NCBI RefSeq assembly: GCF_000185725.2
Contig: NZ_KI391953.1
Location: forward strand, 1,418,750-1,482,749
Length of the DNA stretch: 64,000 bases
Source of the DNA: Segniliparus rugosus ATCC BAA-974
Lineage (GTDB): Bacteria > Actinomycetota > Actinomycetes > Mycobacteriales > Mycobacteriaceae
Direction: 5' to 3'
The first letter of the stretch is position 1; each line of letters opens with the position of its first letter. Positions 20,885-28,768 of this stretch are shown in pieces. A program made the translations under genes and the position numbers. Below the pieces are notes generated by a model. The model ran no database searches. It was not told where the DNA came from and saw only the letters and a list, made by a program, of their open reading frames with translations.

Positions 20885-21495
20885 CGGCGAATCGGCATTA
20901 TGACGATGTCTTGGAGCTGCGGGACACCGCTCGAAAGGCTGCGCGTTCGGTGGCGAGGAACTGGCCTGGTGTCGCTGACGAGGATGATGTTGAGCAAGAG
21001 ATCCTGGTGCGATTGCTGGAGTCTCCCGGATCGACGCGGAAAATCGCGAGCAGCAGCCGGGAAGGCCGCTACCGGATGGTCACGCGGATGGGCCACCAGA
21101 TCGCCGCGAAAGAGCGCGACGACCACGACCATTTCACGGGAAACTATCACTACTCGGTGGACGAGGCGCGGGAGCTGCTGAGGTCCGGGGCGTTGTCGAC
21201 CGGGCAGACGGAATTCTCGCCAGACGTGGTGGACCTTCGCCAAGCGCTATCAGAGCTGGGGCGCAAAAACGCGAAGTACGCGGACGCGATTCTCGAACGG
21301 TACCTGGACGGTAGGACCGGGACCGGAGATGTGGAGTTCCGCAACTTGCTGAGCAGGGCGCATGAGGCTTTGGCGAATCTGATGAACCGTTTCCGCCGGT
21401 CGTTGGGCGTTGAGAGGTCCGATCACGGCGGGCCGGGGTCGAGAAGGGCCGTCCGTCATGGCGAAGCGTTGGGCATTCAGGAGCGGCAATGGTGA
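20881..21495 (+). CDS. Sigma-factor-like DNA-binding protein
   Basis: The 204-residue product begins MTANRHYDDVLELRDTARKA, with ATGA coupling to the phosphoesterase. ADEDDVEQEILVRLLES near residue 32 resembles sigma region 2 (the DxxQE helix), and a possible region-4-like part (RQALSELGRKNAKYADAIL, NLLSRAHEALANLMNRF) follows after residue 120. It could be a phage sigma-like factor directing late or early transcription. The assignment rests on pattern only. Confidence 0.5.
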   Translation: MTANRHYDDVLELRDTARKAARSVARNWPGVADEDDVEQEILVRLLESPGSTRKIASSSREGRYRMVTRMGHQIAAKERDDHDHFTGNYHYSVDEARELLRSGALSTGQTEFSPDVVDLRQALSELGRKNAKYADAILERYLDGRTGTGDVEFRNLLSRAHEALANLMNRFRRSLGVERSDHGGPGSRRAVRHGEALGIQERQW

Positions 21496-21677
21496 ACGAC
21501 AACGTCGCGGACCTGATGTTCGACAACTTCCCGTCGCAGTACCGGGCGTTGATCCTCCCGGAGCTGTACCCGGATGTGCGACCGATGCGGTTGGAGAACT
21601 GGACCGACGACGACCGCGAGGTCTACTGCGGCGGCGAATACATCAAAAACCATGGGAAACGCGCTGAGAGCGCTTAA
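21489..21677 (+). CDS. Small hypothetical phage protein
   Basis: The 62-residue acidic product begins MVNDNVADLMFDNFPSQYRA and contains YPDVRPMRLENWTDDDREVY. The start overlaps the previous stop. No recognisable domain. Confidence 0.55.
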   Translation: MVNDNVADLMFDNFPSQYRALILPELYPDVRPMRLENWTDDDREVYCGGEYIKNHGKRAESA

Positions 21678-21696
21678 CAACAAAGGTAGGGAATCT

Positions 21697-22242
21697 ATGG
21701 CTATTACCGAGAACGATCCTTGGGCTTCCGCTCCGGTCGACGCTGATTTTATCGAGGAGCCAAGGCAGGAAGACGCGCCAGTGGAGCCGGGCCAGAAGCC
21801 GCGTGCGGCGAAGGCGAGGCCGAAAGACGACGATCCGAGCGGGCAGCGGGTCCGGGCGACGTTGAAATCCGGCGCAGGGTACGACGCTCCGTGGCTGACT
21901 GTCGATTTCGAGTCCATCGATGACGCGTACGACGCGCTCACCAGCGACGACACCAAAAAGAAGCTTGGGGCGGTGCTGGAGATCGTGACGAACGCGGGCA
22001 AGCTGTTCGCGAAGTATCAGAGCCCGAACCAGGGTGAGGCGGCGCAAGCGGTCGCGCCCGCTCAGATCCAGCAGCGGCGAAGCTACGGACCTCCTCCAGG
22101 GGCTCAGCAAGCGCCTCCCGGCTCCCCCGACTGCCCTCCAGGGTGGACGTTCAAATCGGGCGTGAACAGCAAGACCGGCAAGCCTTGGCAGGCGTACTTC
22201 CCCCGAAGGGCGTTGAGGCGGACCCGATCTGGCTTTAGCTGA
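21697..22242 (+). CDS. Phage protein of unknown function, possible ssDNA-associated
   Basis: The 181-residue product begins MAITENDPWASAPVDADFIE. An acidic, Pro-rich N-terminus is followed by a folded middle (GYDAPWLTVDFESIDDAYDA, KKLGAVLEIVTNAGKLFAKY), a Gln/Pro-rich linker and a C-terminal CPPGWTFKSGVNSKTGKPWQ. Such layouts occur in cluster-A early proteins that may act with single-stranded DNA; I cannot confirm this. It is followed by a strong terminator. Confidence 0.55.
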   Translation: MAITENDPWASAPVDADFIEEPRQEDAPVEPGQKPRAAKARPKDDDPSGQRVRATLKSGAGYDAPWLTVDFESIDDAYDALTSDDTKKKLGAVLEIVTNAGKLFAKYQSPNQGEAAQAVAPAQIQQRRSYGPPPGAQQAPPGSPDCPPGWTFKSGVNSKTGKPWQAYFPRRALRRTRSGFS

Positions 22243-22259
22243 GGATTAACGCGAAACAG

Positions 22260-22298
22260 GAGAGCCGGGGCGTGTTGCCCCGGCTCTCTTTTCTCTTT
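22260..22298 (+). terminator. Rho-independent terminator
   Basis: A perfect 12-bp stem (22260-22271 with 22277-22288), a 5-nt loop GTGTT and the tail TTTTCTCTTT make this the clearest intrinsic terminator in the prophage. It ends the transcript carrying the helicase-primase block, before the polymerase block. Confidence 0.9.
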
Positions 22299-22311
22299 GA
22301 AGGAATAGTTC

Positions 22312-22491
22312 ATGTATCACACAGTCGTGAGCCTACGAAATGGGCAGGTGTTGGAGGTCACGGGCGATAAACCACTGATCGACATCTGCGAGAACCTGCT
22401 GTCGATCACCGACTCAGACGGAGACACCTACTCATTCTACTGGCCTAATGTCTCGTTCTATTTCACCGCGAGAGGAGACGACGATGAGTAA
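22312..22491 (+). CDS. Small phage protein
   Basis: The 59-residue product begins MYHTVVSLRNGQVLEVTGDK and contains ITDSDGDTYSFYWPNVSFY, a likely small beta-barrel. GAAGGA precedes the ATG, directly after the terminator. Its end overlaps the start of the next gene. Function unknown. Confidence 0.55.
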   Translation: MYHTVVSLRNGQVLEVTGDKPLIDICENLLSITDSDGDTYSFYWPNVSFYFTARGDDDE

Positions 22492-22741
22492 ACACCCAGT
22501 GCTCGCCGGATTGTTCAGCGAGATCCAGCAGTTGACGGAGCGGAACGAGTTCCTAGAGCGCGAGAACGCCGAGTTGAAAGCGGCGAAGAAAACCGCGAAC
22601 CGTAAGAAGCTGTCGAGGGCGGAGGCCACGCAGATCCGCAGGCTGCGGCGGGCCGGGAATTCTCTGGCAGAGATCGCGGGAATGTTCGACATCAACCCCG
22701 CCACGGCCTCACGCATCGCGCGAAACATCTACCACAAGTAA
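22484..22741 (+). CDS. Helix-turn-helix DNA-binding protein
   Basis: The 85-residue product has an N-terminal coiled coil (EIQQLTERNEFLERENAEL) and a C-terminal Hin-type helix-turn-helix (EATQIRRLRRAGNSLAEIAG, FDINPATASRIARNIYHK). AGAGGAG precedes the ATG. It may be a local transcription regulator for the polymerase block. Confidence 0.7.
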   Translation: MSKHPVLAGLFSEIQQLTERNEFLERENAELKAAKKTANRKKLSRAEATQIRRLRRAGNSLAEIAGMFDINPATASRIARNIYHK

Positions 22742-22750
22742 GGAACATTA

Positions 22751-22954
22751 ATGAGCGAACAATTATCTGAGACGGCGAAAGAAGTGCTTGAGATGACGTT
22801 CAATGCTATAGCAGCGCACGCAATCGCCTACGCCGAGACTGTGGCATGTTGGCGGGAAACGTACCCCAACCTTGACGACCTGCCCGACACGTTACGGGAG
22901 TTTGTGATCGAGGTTGAGGATCGAGCCGAAAAAGCTATTGCTTTGTTTGAGTAA
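22751..22954 (+). CDS. Small helical phage protein
   Basis: The 67-residue acidic product (MSEQLSETAKEVLEMTFNAI, VIEVEDRAEKAIALFE) is predicted to be all-helical. Function unknown; it lies in the polymerase operon. Confidence 0.55.
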   Translation: MSEQLSETAKEVLEMTFNAIAAHAIAYAETVACWRETYPNLDDLPDTLREFVIEVEDRAEKAIALFE

Positions 22955-22962
22955 GGGGAATT

Positions 22963-23271
22963 ATGGGTTTGAATTGGTTTGACTTCGCGCGCAAAGAAGA
23001 CATCGCGGGATGGAGGCTTCACCAAGAGGCGGAAGAGGCTTACATCCAAAGTGTCGGATGGGAGGGGACGTGGGTGAAGGTACCCCGAAAATGGCACCTT
23101 CTCATCGACAACCGCATTGGGCACGAGTCCTTTTCTCATCTGTGGAACGGATTTGAGTGGGTTCCGGTGGTCTCTTACGACCGCAAGGGGAAGCTTTACA
23201 TCCGCCTTCCGCATCCTTGCGAAGTTAAAAATGACTGTGTCGTTACCCCAGTAAGGAGGGCTCGTGATTGA
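22963..23271 (+). CDS. Hypothetical phage protein
   Basis: The 102-residue, Trp-rich product begins MGLNWFDFARKEDIAGWRLH and contains WEGTWVKVPRKWHLLIDNR. A mixed alpha/beta fold is likely. It overlaps the polymerase start by 8 bp. Function unknown. Confidence 0.55.
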   Translation: MGLNWFDFARKEDIAGWRLHQEAEEAYIQSVGWEGTWVKVPRKWHLLIDNRIGHESFSHLWNGFEWVPVVSYDRKGKLYIRLPHPCEVKNDCVVTPVRRARD

Positions 23272-25072
23272 GCATCGGTACGGAATCTCGGAGGAGCCGG
23301 TCTCGATCAAGGTAGTCGAGACCGTCGATGGTCTGACATCGTTTTTCGACTTTGTCGACCGCAACCACCAAATCCTCGGCTTAGACTCGGAAACCACAGG
23401 GCTGGACATCTACTCCAAAGGGTTTCGATGCAGGACAGTTCAGTTTGGGTCACCGGAAGAAGGTTGGGTTATCCCAGTCGAGCGTGGCGCGGTGTTTCGT
23501 GAAGCGGCGATTGCCGCGCTACGAGCCGCCGACAGGTTCGTCCTCCACAACGCCTCGTACGACCTCCAGGTGTTCGACAAATGCCTGGGTGTTCCGATGG
23601 AGGAGTTGTGGCCGAAGGTCGTCGACACCAAGATCCTCGCCCACCTGGTGGATCCCCGTGGACGGAAAGAGGGCGGGACCGGGCATTCGCTAGAGGAGCT
23701 GACCCGCCACTACCTGGACGCGGATGTCGCGGACACCGTCAAAACGTTGATGACCGATCTGGCGAAAGAGGAGAAGACCACCAAGGCGAACGTTTGGAAA
23801 AAGGTCTCGCTCGACAACCCCCGATACCAGCTGTACGCGGGCATGGACCCGATCCTGGCGTGCCGGTTGCGTCAGAAGCTCTCGCCGCTCGTGCCTGTCT
23901 CGGCGCGGGGGCTGGTCGGGTACGAGCGCGACCTAGCGGAGGTCTGCTCGGTGATGGAACGAACCGGGTTCCTGCTCGATGTCGACTACACGAGAAAGCT
24001 GTCCACCCGCCTGCGCCTGGACGAGAGCGTGGCATCCGAGATCGCGTTGAGCTACGGGTGCGAGAACGTCAACTCCACGGACCAGGTCGCGGACGTGCTA
24101 GAGCAGATGGGGGCATGGATTCCCGGTCGCACGCCGACCGGGAAAAAGCAAGTCAACGACACGTTGCTGGCGCAGCTCGCGAAAGACGGCAACGAGTTCG
24201 CCCGGTCTGTGATCGACGCGAAGAAGGCGGGGAAGTGGCGTAAGACGTGGGTCGACCGGTTCTTGCAGACCGTCGACCCGGACGGCAGGTGCCACGCCTC
24301 GATCAACCCGCTACAGGCCAGAACGGCGCGTATGTCGATCACCGAGATTCCCGCCCAAACACTGCCAGCGGGGGACTGGATGATCCGCCGCTGCTTCCTC
24401 GCTGACGAGGGGGAGCTGATCGCGTCGGTGGACTACCAGGCCCAGGAGCTTCGCGTACTTGCGGCGTTGTCGGGAGACCCGACGATGATCCGGGCATTCG
24501 CGGAGGGCCAAGACCTCCACCTGCTCACGGCTCGTGCCGCGTTCGGGGACCACATCACCAAAGACGACCCAGAGCGCAAATACGCGAAGGTCGTGAACTT
24601 CGGCCGGGTCTACGGCGGGGGGGCGAAAACCGTGTCGGAGCAGACCGGGCTTGGTTTCATGGCCGCGAAACAGGTCGTGGACGGGTTCGACAAAGCGTAT
24701 CCGGGCGTTCGTGTGCTCTCGCACAAACTCCAAGAGGAGGCCGTGAAATCAGGGCAGATAGTCACACCGACCGGGCGTGTGCTCCCGGTCGACCAGGACA
24801 GGGCTTATGCGGCGCTCAACTACCTGATCCAGTCCACATCTAGGGATGTGACCGGAAAAGCGCTCATACGCCTCCACAGGGCCGGTTTCGGGCCGAACCT
24901 ACGGCTTCCGATCCATGACGAGGTGCTGGCATCGGTGCCAGCGGCGAAAGCCCGTTGGGGGGCGAACCGTATCGCTGAGATCATGCGGGAACAAATGGGT
25001 CCGGTATTGATCGACACCGACGCTGAGGTCGGTGGCCGGTCGTGGGGCTCCTTGTACGGGGCCGATTACTGA
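23264..25072 (+). CDS. polA: DNA polymerase I (family A)
   Basis: This 602-residue replicative polymerase has length and layout like L5 gp44. The 3'-5' exonuclease domain occupies the first third (LDSETTGLDIYSKG, HNASYDLQVFDK, YAGMDPILACRLRQ). Polymerase motif A is SVDYQAQELRVLAALSGD, motif B RKYAKVVNFGRVYGGG and motif C LPIHDEVLASV. There is no 5'-3' exonuclease domain. It starts at a GTG. Its position near the attachment end matches the middle of a linear cluster-A genome. Confidence 0.95.
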   Translation: MIEHRYGISEEPVSIKVVETVDGLTSFFDFVDRNHQILGLDSETTGLDIYSKGFRCRTVQFGSPEEGWVIPVERGAVFREAAIAALRAADRFVLHNASYDLQVFDKCLGVPMEELWPKVVDTKILAHLVDPRGRKEGGTGHSLEELTRHYLDADVADTVKTLMTDLAKEEKTTKANVWKKVSLDNPRYQLYAGMDPILACRLRQKLSPLVPVSARGLVGYERDLAEVCSVMERTGFLLDVDYTRKLSTRLRLDESVASEIALSYGCENVNSTDQVADVLEQMGAWIPGRTPTGKKQVNDTLLAQLAKDGNEFARSVIDAKKAGKWRKTWVDRFLQTVDPDGRCHASINPLQARTARMSITEIPAQTLPAGDWMIRRCFLADEGELIASVDYQAQELRVLAALSGDPTMIRAFAEGQDLHLLTARAAFGDHITKDDPERKYAKVVNFGRVYGGGAKTVSEQTGLGFMAAKQVVDGFDKAYPGVRVLSHKLQEEAVKSGQIVTPTGRVLPVDQDRAYAALNYLIQSTSRDVTGKALIRLHRAGFGPNLRLPIHDEVLASVPAAKARWGANRIAEIMREQMGPVLIDTDAEVGGRSWGSLYGADY

Positions 25073-25108
25073 AAGTTTGAGGGATTATGTGGAAGATAAG
25101 AAAAAGCA

Positions 25109-25267
25109 ATGCTGACACCAGAAGAGCAAGACGAGTGGGACGCGCTGTTCGAGGAATTCTTCGGCAACGAGATCATCAACAAAACGACTTCGTTGCCGAA
25201 GAAGGACGTGCCTGATCTGAAATCGACTTATTCGTATAAAGACCAGATCGCTAGAGGGGATTTCTGA
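25109..25267 (+). CDS. Small acidic phage protein
   Basis: The 52-residue product (MLTPEEQDEWDALFEEFFGN, TYSYKDQIARGDF) lies between polymerase and a coiled-coil protein; its stop overlaps the next ATG by one base. Function unknown. Confidence 0.55.
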   Translation: MLTPEEQDEWDALFEEFFGNEIINKTTSLPKKDVPDLKSTYSYKDQIARGDF

Positions 25268-25665
25268 TGGACGATAGAGATTTCTTTAAACTGCTGCTGA
25301 CCCAGTTCGAGGCGACCACCGGAGCCGCTGACACATACTGGTTCCCCAAAGAGGTCGAAGACACCTTCGAGATATCTGAAGGATATGACATCCTCACTAT
25401 GAACAAAAAAGAGGAAAAGGGATGGATCGGCACTGTGCGGAACCAAGCTGACGCTGAGTTCATCTGCGCTGTCATGGGCTGCTTCCCCGATCTGGTGAGA
25501 CGGCTCGAGCAAGCCCTGGACGAGGCCGACCTGAAAGACCGGCAGCGTGACGAGATCGCGCACGAGCACATCGAGCTAGCGCAGGAGCACAACTACGCGC
25601 TAGCCCGGATCAAGACCCTCGAAGCCCGCGTAGCTGAACTGGAGGGAGCTAGCAATGGTGGGTGA
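25267..25665 (+). CDS. Phage protein with C-terminal coiled coil
   Basis: The N-terminal 80 residues of this 132-residue product are of unknown fold (FKLLLTQFEATTGAADTYWF). The C-terminal 50 form a coiled coil (DEIAHEHIELAQEHNYALAR, LEARVAELEGA). It overlaps the excisionase-like gene by 11 bp. Function unknown. Confidence 0.6.
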   Translation: MDDRDFFKLLLTQFEATTGAADTYWFPKEVEDTFEISEGYDILTMNKKEEKGWIGTVRNQADAEFICAVMGCFPDLVRRLEQALDEADLKDRQRDEIAHEHIELAQEHNYALARIKTLEARVAELEGASNGG

Positions 25666-25873
25666 AGATCGACTCCTAGCGAGCAAGGAGGTAGCTCAGC
25701 GCCTGGGCTGTACTCGTGACCACATCCTGCACCTACGTGTGAGAGGAGGCCATCCGCTGTTCAACGACAAAGCGATCAAGCTGGGGCGTACCGCCCAAGC
25801 CCCTCTGCGTTGGCGTGAGTCGGACGTGGAGGAGTACATCGTGGCCCACGAGGCCGGTAAGACATGGAGGTGA
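25655..25873 (+). CDS. xis: Excisionase / AlpA-like DNA-binding protein
   Basis: The 72-residue product has the winged-helix layout of recombination directionality factors: LLASKEVAQRLGCTRDHILH, then a basic wing and PLRWRESDVEEYIVAHEAG. It is the last gene before the attachment site, where L5-like prophages place xis, so a role in excision is likely. The integrase it would partner is outside the window. Confidence 0.72.
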   Translation: MVGEDRLLASKEVAQRLGCTRDHILHLRVRGGHPLFNDKAIKLGRTAQAPLRWRESDVEEYIVAHEAGKTWR

Positions 25874-25911
25874 AGGCGAGGCTAGATGGCCTCCACTTAC
25901 TCTCCACTTTA

Positions 25912-25929
25912 ATGATCACAAACGATCAT
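25912..25929. promoter_or_regulatory. Inverted repeat in the attachment arm
   Basis: ATGATC (25912-25917) and GATCAT (25924-25929) are separated by 6 bp, 93 bp left of the att core. It is a candidate arm-type site for Xis or integrase. The surrounding 148 bp (25874-26021) hold no gene. Confidence 0.35.
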
Positions 25930-25981
25930 AAGCCGACATAAAAAATCTAGCTCGTTGGGTAAATGAGCATTTCAAGCTGAA

Positions 25982-25994
25982 GTTTGACATATGA
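25982..25994 (+). promoter_or_regulatory. TTTGACATATGAT motif near att
   Basis: A variant of the TTGACAT motif (GTTTGACATATGA) lies 30 bp left of the att core. It may be another repressor-binding site or a chance match. Confidence 0.3.
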
Positions 25995-26021
25995 TGCCTT
26001 ATGGTGGTATGTGGGAATGCC

Positions 26022-26064
26022 CTCATAACCCAGAGGTCGCAGGTTCAAATCCTGTCCCCGCTAC
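26022..26064 (+). other. attR: attR: 3' part of tRNA-fMet
   Basis: The 43 bp run from the anticodon (CTCATAACCCAGAGGTCGC) through the T-arm (AGGTTCAAATCCTG) to the acceptor end CCCCGCTAC. This is the 3' half of an actinobacterial initiator tRNA (anticodon CAT). The 5' half is missing and replaced by unrelated phage DNA, so this is the right attachment junction. The intact tRNA-fMet should be re-formed at the left junction, outside the window. Confidence 0.88.
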
Positions 26065-26070
26065 GAAAGG

Positions 26071-26110
26071 CCAGGCCAGAGGATGGAAATCCTCTGGCCT
26101 GGTTTCGTTT
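26071..26110 (+). terminator. Host terminator of the tRNA-fMet gene
   Basis: A perfect 14-bp stem (26071-26084 with 26089-26102), loop GGAA and TTTCGTTT tail lie 6 bp after the tRNA remnant. It terminated the tRNA-fMet transcript before phage insertion. Confidence 0.85.
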
Positions 26111-26241
26111 GGGGTTTGCCCCTTACTTACTCCTTATTTTGACGATCGTTCGGGCGTGTCATCGCCCGTCGCGGATGATCCTGCCCCTGAGCTTCCCGAC
26201 CTCGGGATTGGCTTCGCCGAGGGCTCCGGCCGTCCAGACGA

Positions 26242-26275
26242 AAAACCGCCCCGCGCGATCGCGCGGGGCGGTTTT
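26242..26275. terminator. Bidirectional terminator, 34-bp perfect palindrome
   Basis: AAAACCGCCCCGCGCG and its exact complement meet at GATC and end in TTTT on both strands. It serves the leftward secreted-peptide gene (stop at 26294) and blocks read-through from the prophage side. Confidence 0.85.
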
Positions 26276-26293
26276 ATTCGAGGCTGCTGCGGC

Positions 26294-26527
26294 TCAGCGG
26301 GTGCCGAGGGCGGTGCCGATGGTGTCGTGCAGGGCTCCGGTGGCCTTGTTGGGGCCTTGGTTGGTGACCACGTCGTTGTTCTCGGGCTGCTCGTAGTTGT
26401 GCCCATGGGCGTCGCCGCTGAGGTGGGCGACCACCACGGTCTCGTGCGCGGGGGCGGCCGAGGCGTACGCGGCGGCTCCGAACAGGCCGGAGAGGGCGAT
26501 CAGGGCGCTGGCTGCGAGGGTTTTCAT
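26294..26527 (-). CDS. Small secreted protein
   Basis: The 77-residue product has a typical signal peptide (MKTLAASALIALSGLFGAAA, cleavage near YASAAPA) and a short polar mature part (AHLSGDAHGHNYEQPENND). Mature length is about 50 residues with His, Asn and Asp enrichment. GAAAGGA lies before the ATG. No known family is recognised. It diverges from the esterase gene. Confidence 0.65.
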   Translation of the reverse strand: MKTLAASALIALSGLFGAAAYASAAPAHETVVVAHLSGDAHGHNYEQPENNDVVTNQGPNKATGALHDTIGTALGTR

Positions 26528-26660
26528 GGCGGTGGTCCTTTCTTGTCTCGTCGTCCGGTCGAGGGTTCTCGGTCGTCGGCGTTTGTTCGCTTCACATACT
26601 ATAACCCAATCATCCAATGATTTATTCCAACCCTTCGCAACTGATGCGAGGGGGGTTGTT

Positions 26661-28130
26661 ATGGCATGCTCGAAGCATGAAGGCCAAGACTCGATGAGCG
26701 AGGGTGAAAACGCTTTTATGCGCGCTGAGCAGCTCGGACGCCGTTCGGTTCTGATCGGGGCGGCGGCGCTGGGCTTGGCCGCCGCGTGTTCTGGGCCACC
26801 CGTGGGCGCGCTGGCTCCCGAATCCGTGCGCACGGTATACGGGCCGGTTGTGGGCGAGCGGAGAGCGACGGGTTTCGCCTTCCTCGGCGTCCCGTACGCC
26901 CAGCCGCCGGTCGGCGAGCTGCGGTTCGCGGCCCCGGAGCCGCCGAAGCCGTGGAAGGAGGCGTTGCTGTGCACGCGCTACGGCCCGACGGCGCAGCGCA
27001 AGCAGCTCAGCGAGGTGACCACGATCCCGGAGCCGGTCATCCCGGGCGACGGGATCTTGAACCTGAACGTGTTCACGCCCGATCCTTCGCCTTCGGCGAA
27101 ACTTCCGGTGCTGGTGTGGATCCATGGCGGCGGATTCGTCGCCGGTTGCTCGGCGAGCCCGTGGTACGACGGGGCTTCCTTCAACCGTGACGGCGTGGTG
27201 CTGGTGTCGATCGGGTACCGGCTGGGCGTCGAGGGGTTTTTGCATCTGAGCGACGCGCCGGAGAACCGGGCCGTGCTGGACTGGCTCGCCGCGTTGCGCT
27301 GGGTGCAGGGCAATATCGCCGCGTTCGGCGGGGATCCGGCGAAAGTGACCATCGCGGGCCAGTCCGCGGGCGGGGGCGCCGTGTGGGCGCTGATGGGTGC
27401 GCCATCGGCGAGAGGGCTCTTCCGCGCGGCCATTTCGGAGTCCGGCGCCCTCGCGCAGCCCAACGACAGGGCTGTCGCCATGGATATGTCCGCGCTGTTC
27501 GCCCAGCGCACCGGGACGCCCGCGAAGGCTGCGGCCATGCGGGATCTCAATCGCGATCAGATGCAGGCGCTGGAGGACGCGCTCCGCGCGCAGCGACCAG
27601 ACAATCCGCCGTGGCTCGCGCTCGGCCTGGCTCCGTGGGCCGACGGCAGCCTGATTCCGCGCGCGAGCCACGAGATGCTCCGGCCCGGAGCCGCCGATGC
27701 CGTCCCGTTGCTGCTGGGTTTCACCAGCCAGGAGTTCGGCGACGAGGCGCAGAGCGACGCGATGCTGCGCGCGCCGACGTATCGGGTCGCGGAGGCGCGC
27801 GCGAGCCAGGGGCAGCCCACATGGCTGTACGAGTTCGATTGGCCGTCGCAAGCTCCGCAATACCGGGGGAAGTCGTTCCACTGCCTGGACGTGCCTTTCG
27901 CCTTCGATCTGCTCGGAGCCCAAGGAGTGGCCGCAGTCGCGGGCGACAATCCTCCGCAAGGGCTGGCCGGAGCCATCCATGGGGCATGGGTCTCGTTCGT
28001 CGCCGACAACGACCCAGGCGGGAACTGGCCTCGGTACGGCCTCGACCGGCGCGAGACCATGATCTGGGCCGAGGAGCCGCAGGTCCGGTCCGACCCGTTC
28101 GCCCGGCAGCGCCCGAACTGGCTGCGCTGA
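26661..28130 (+). CDS. Carboxylesterase type B (exported)
   Basis: This 489-residue alpha/beta hydrolase has GGERRATGF-like entry motifs (FLGVPYAQPPVGELRF), the oxyanion region VWIHGGGFVAG and the nucleophile elbow TIAGQSAGGGA (GxSxG). EFGDEA and CLDVPFAFDL supply candidate acid and His regions. The N-terminus has RRSVLIGAAALGLAAACS, a Tat-like signal with a lipobox, so the enzyme is probably exported and lipid-anchored. I used the ATG at 26661 (GAGGGGGG 5 nt upstream); ATGs at 26694 and 26718 are possible. Confidence 0.85.
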   Translation: MACSKHEGQDSMSEGENAFMRAEQLGRRSVLIGAAALGLAAACSGPPVGALAPESVRTVYGPVVGERRATGFAFLGVPYAQPPVGELRFAAPEPPKPWKEALLCTRYGPTAQRKQLSEVTTIPEPVIPGDGILNLNVFTPDPSPSAKLPVLVWIHGGGFVAGCSASPWYDGASFNRDGVVLVSIGYRLGVEGFLHLSDAPENRAVLDWLAALRWVQGNIAAFGGDPAKVTIAGQSAGGGAVWALMGAPSARGLFRAAISESGALAQPNDRAVAMDMSALFAQRTGTPAKAAAMRDLNRDQMQALEDALRAQRPDNPPWLALGLAPWADGSLIPRASHEMLRPGAADAVPLLLGFTSQEFGDEAQSDAMLRAPTYRVAEARASQGQPTWLYEFDWPSQAPQYRGKSFHCLDVPFAFDLLGAQGVAAVAGDNPPQGLAGAIHGAWVSFVADNDPGGNWPRYGLDRRETMIWAEEPQVRSDPFARQRPNWLR

Positions 28131-28183
28131 CCTTCCCGCAGCCCGGTGCGCAAATGGCTGATCGTGCTCGGGCTGCTTCTGCG

Positions 28184-28757
28184 CTAGCGCGCCCCGCCCA
28201 GACGCAGGTAAAGATCGCGGAGCAGGGCGATCTCCGCGCCGTGGTGGATGACCTCGCGATGGATGTGGCAGCACCAAGGTCGCCATCGGCAAGTCCGCGT
28301 ACGGCCCTTCGGCCGGTCCGCATGCTCGGGCGAGGCCCGCCTCGCCGAGCGCGCGTGCCCCCTGGACCCACGCGCGGTGGTGATCGTCGAGCAGTGCGAG
28401 CGCTTCTCGCGCCGTGCCGGGATACTCGAAATCCGCGTAGTCGACCGGCGGGCCGCCGAAGTGCGCCGCGGTCCGGGCTCCGAACACCCCGACGACGAGG
28501 TGGCACAGCCGCCAGGCGATGGTGGTCACCGGGGCTGGCTCGGGAGCCGGGAACGCGTAGTCGAGGGTGAACGCGCCGGCGCCCGCTTGGCTGGGCGCGG
28601 CGCTCGTCCCCCGGCGGCGCAGGCTCCAGCAGCCGGTCGTCGGCTCCCAGAAATACTCCGCGTCGGTGAGGCCGTCGAGCCGAGGCCGCAGCTGTTCGCG
28701 CCAATGCCATTCGAGCTGTTCGACAAGCTCGTCGGTCCAGTCGATCTGTCGCGCCAT
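28184..28757 (-). pseudogene. DinB-family gene with a frameshift
   Basis: The ATG at 28757 (AGGAG upstream) opens MARQIDWTDELVEQLEWHW and a four-helix DinB-like domain (DAEYFWEPTTGCWSLRR, TIAWRLCHLVVGVFG, LLDDHHRAWVQGARAL). The frame is lost near 28267. One base off, the expected C-terminus HIHREVIHHGAEIALLRDLY continues to a TAG at 28184-28186. The total length is a multiple of three plus one, so a single extra base explains the break. This may be a real pseudogene or an assembly error. Confidence 0.75.
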
Positions 28758-28768
28758 CGTCGGGGCTC

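Larger units (their letters stand above)
1..26064. mobile_element. Prophage, right-hand portion (cluster A / L5-like siphophage)
   Basis: The segment contains phage tail, terminase, replication and lysogeny genes in the order of an integrated cluster-A mycobacteriophage. The start of the structural arm reads leftwards, the early arm reads rightwards, DNA polymerase I lies near the attachment end, and a putative excisionase gene sits next to a 43-bp piece of tRNA-fMet. The left end, where integrase, capsid, portal and large terminase would be expected, lies outside the window. The right boundary is the end of the tRNA-derived core at 26064. The cluster assignment is inferred from remembered similarity of the repressor, polymerase, primase and ATPase to L5-type proteins. 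Confidence 0.92.
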
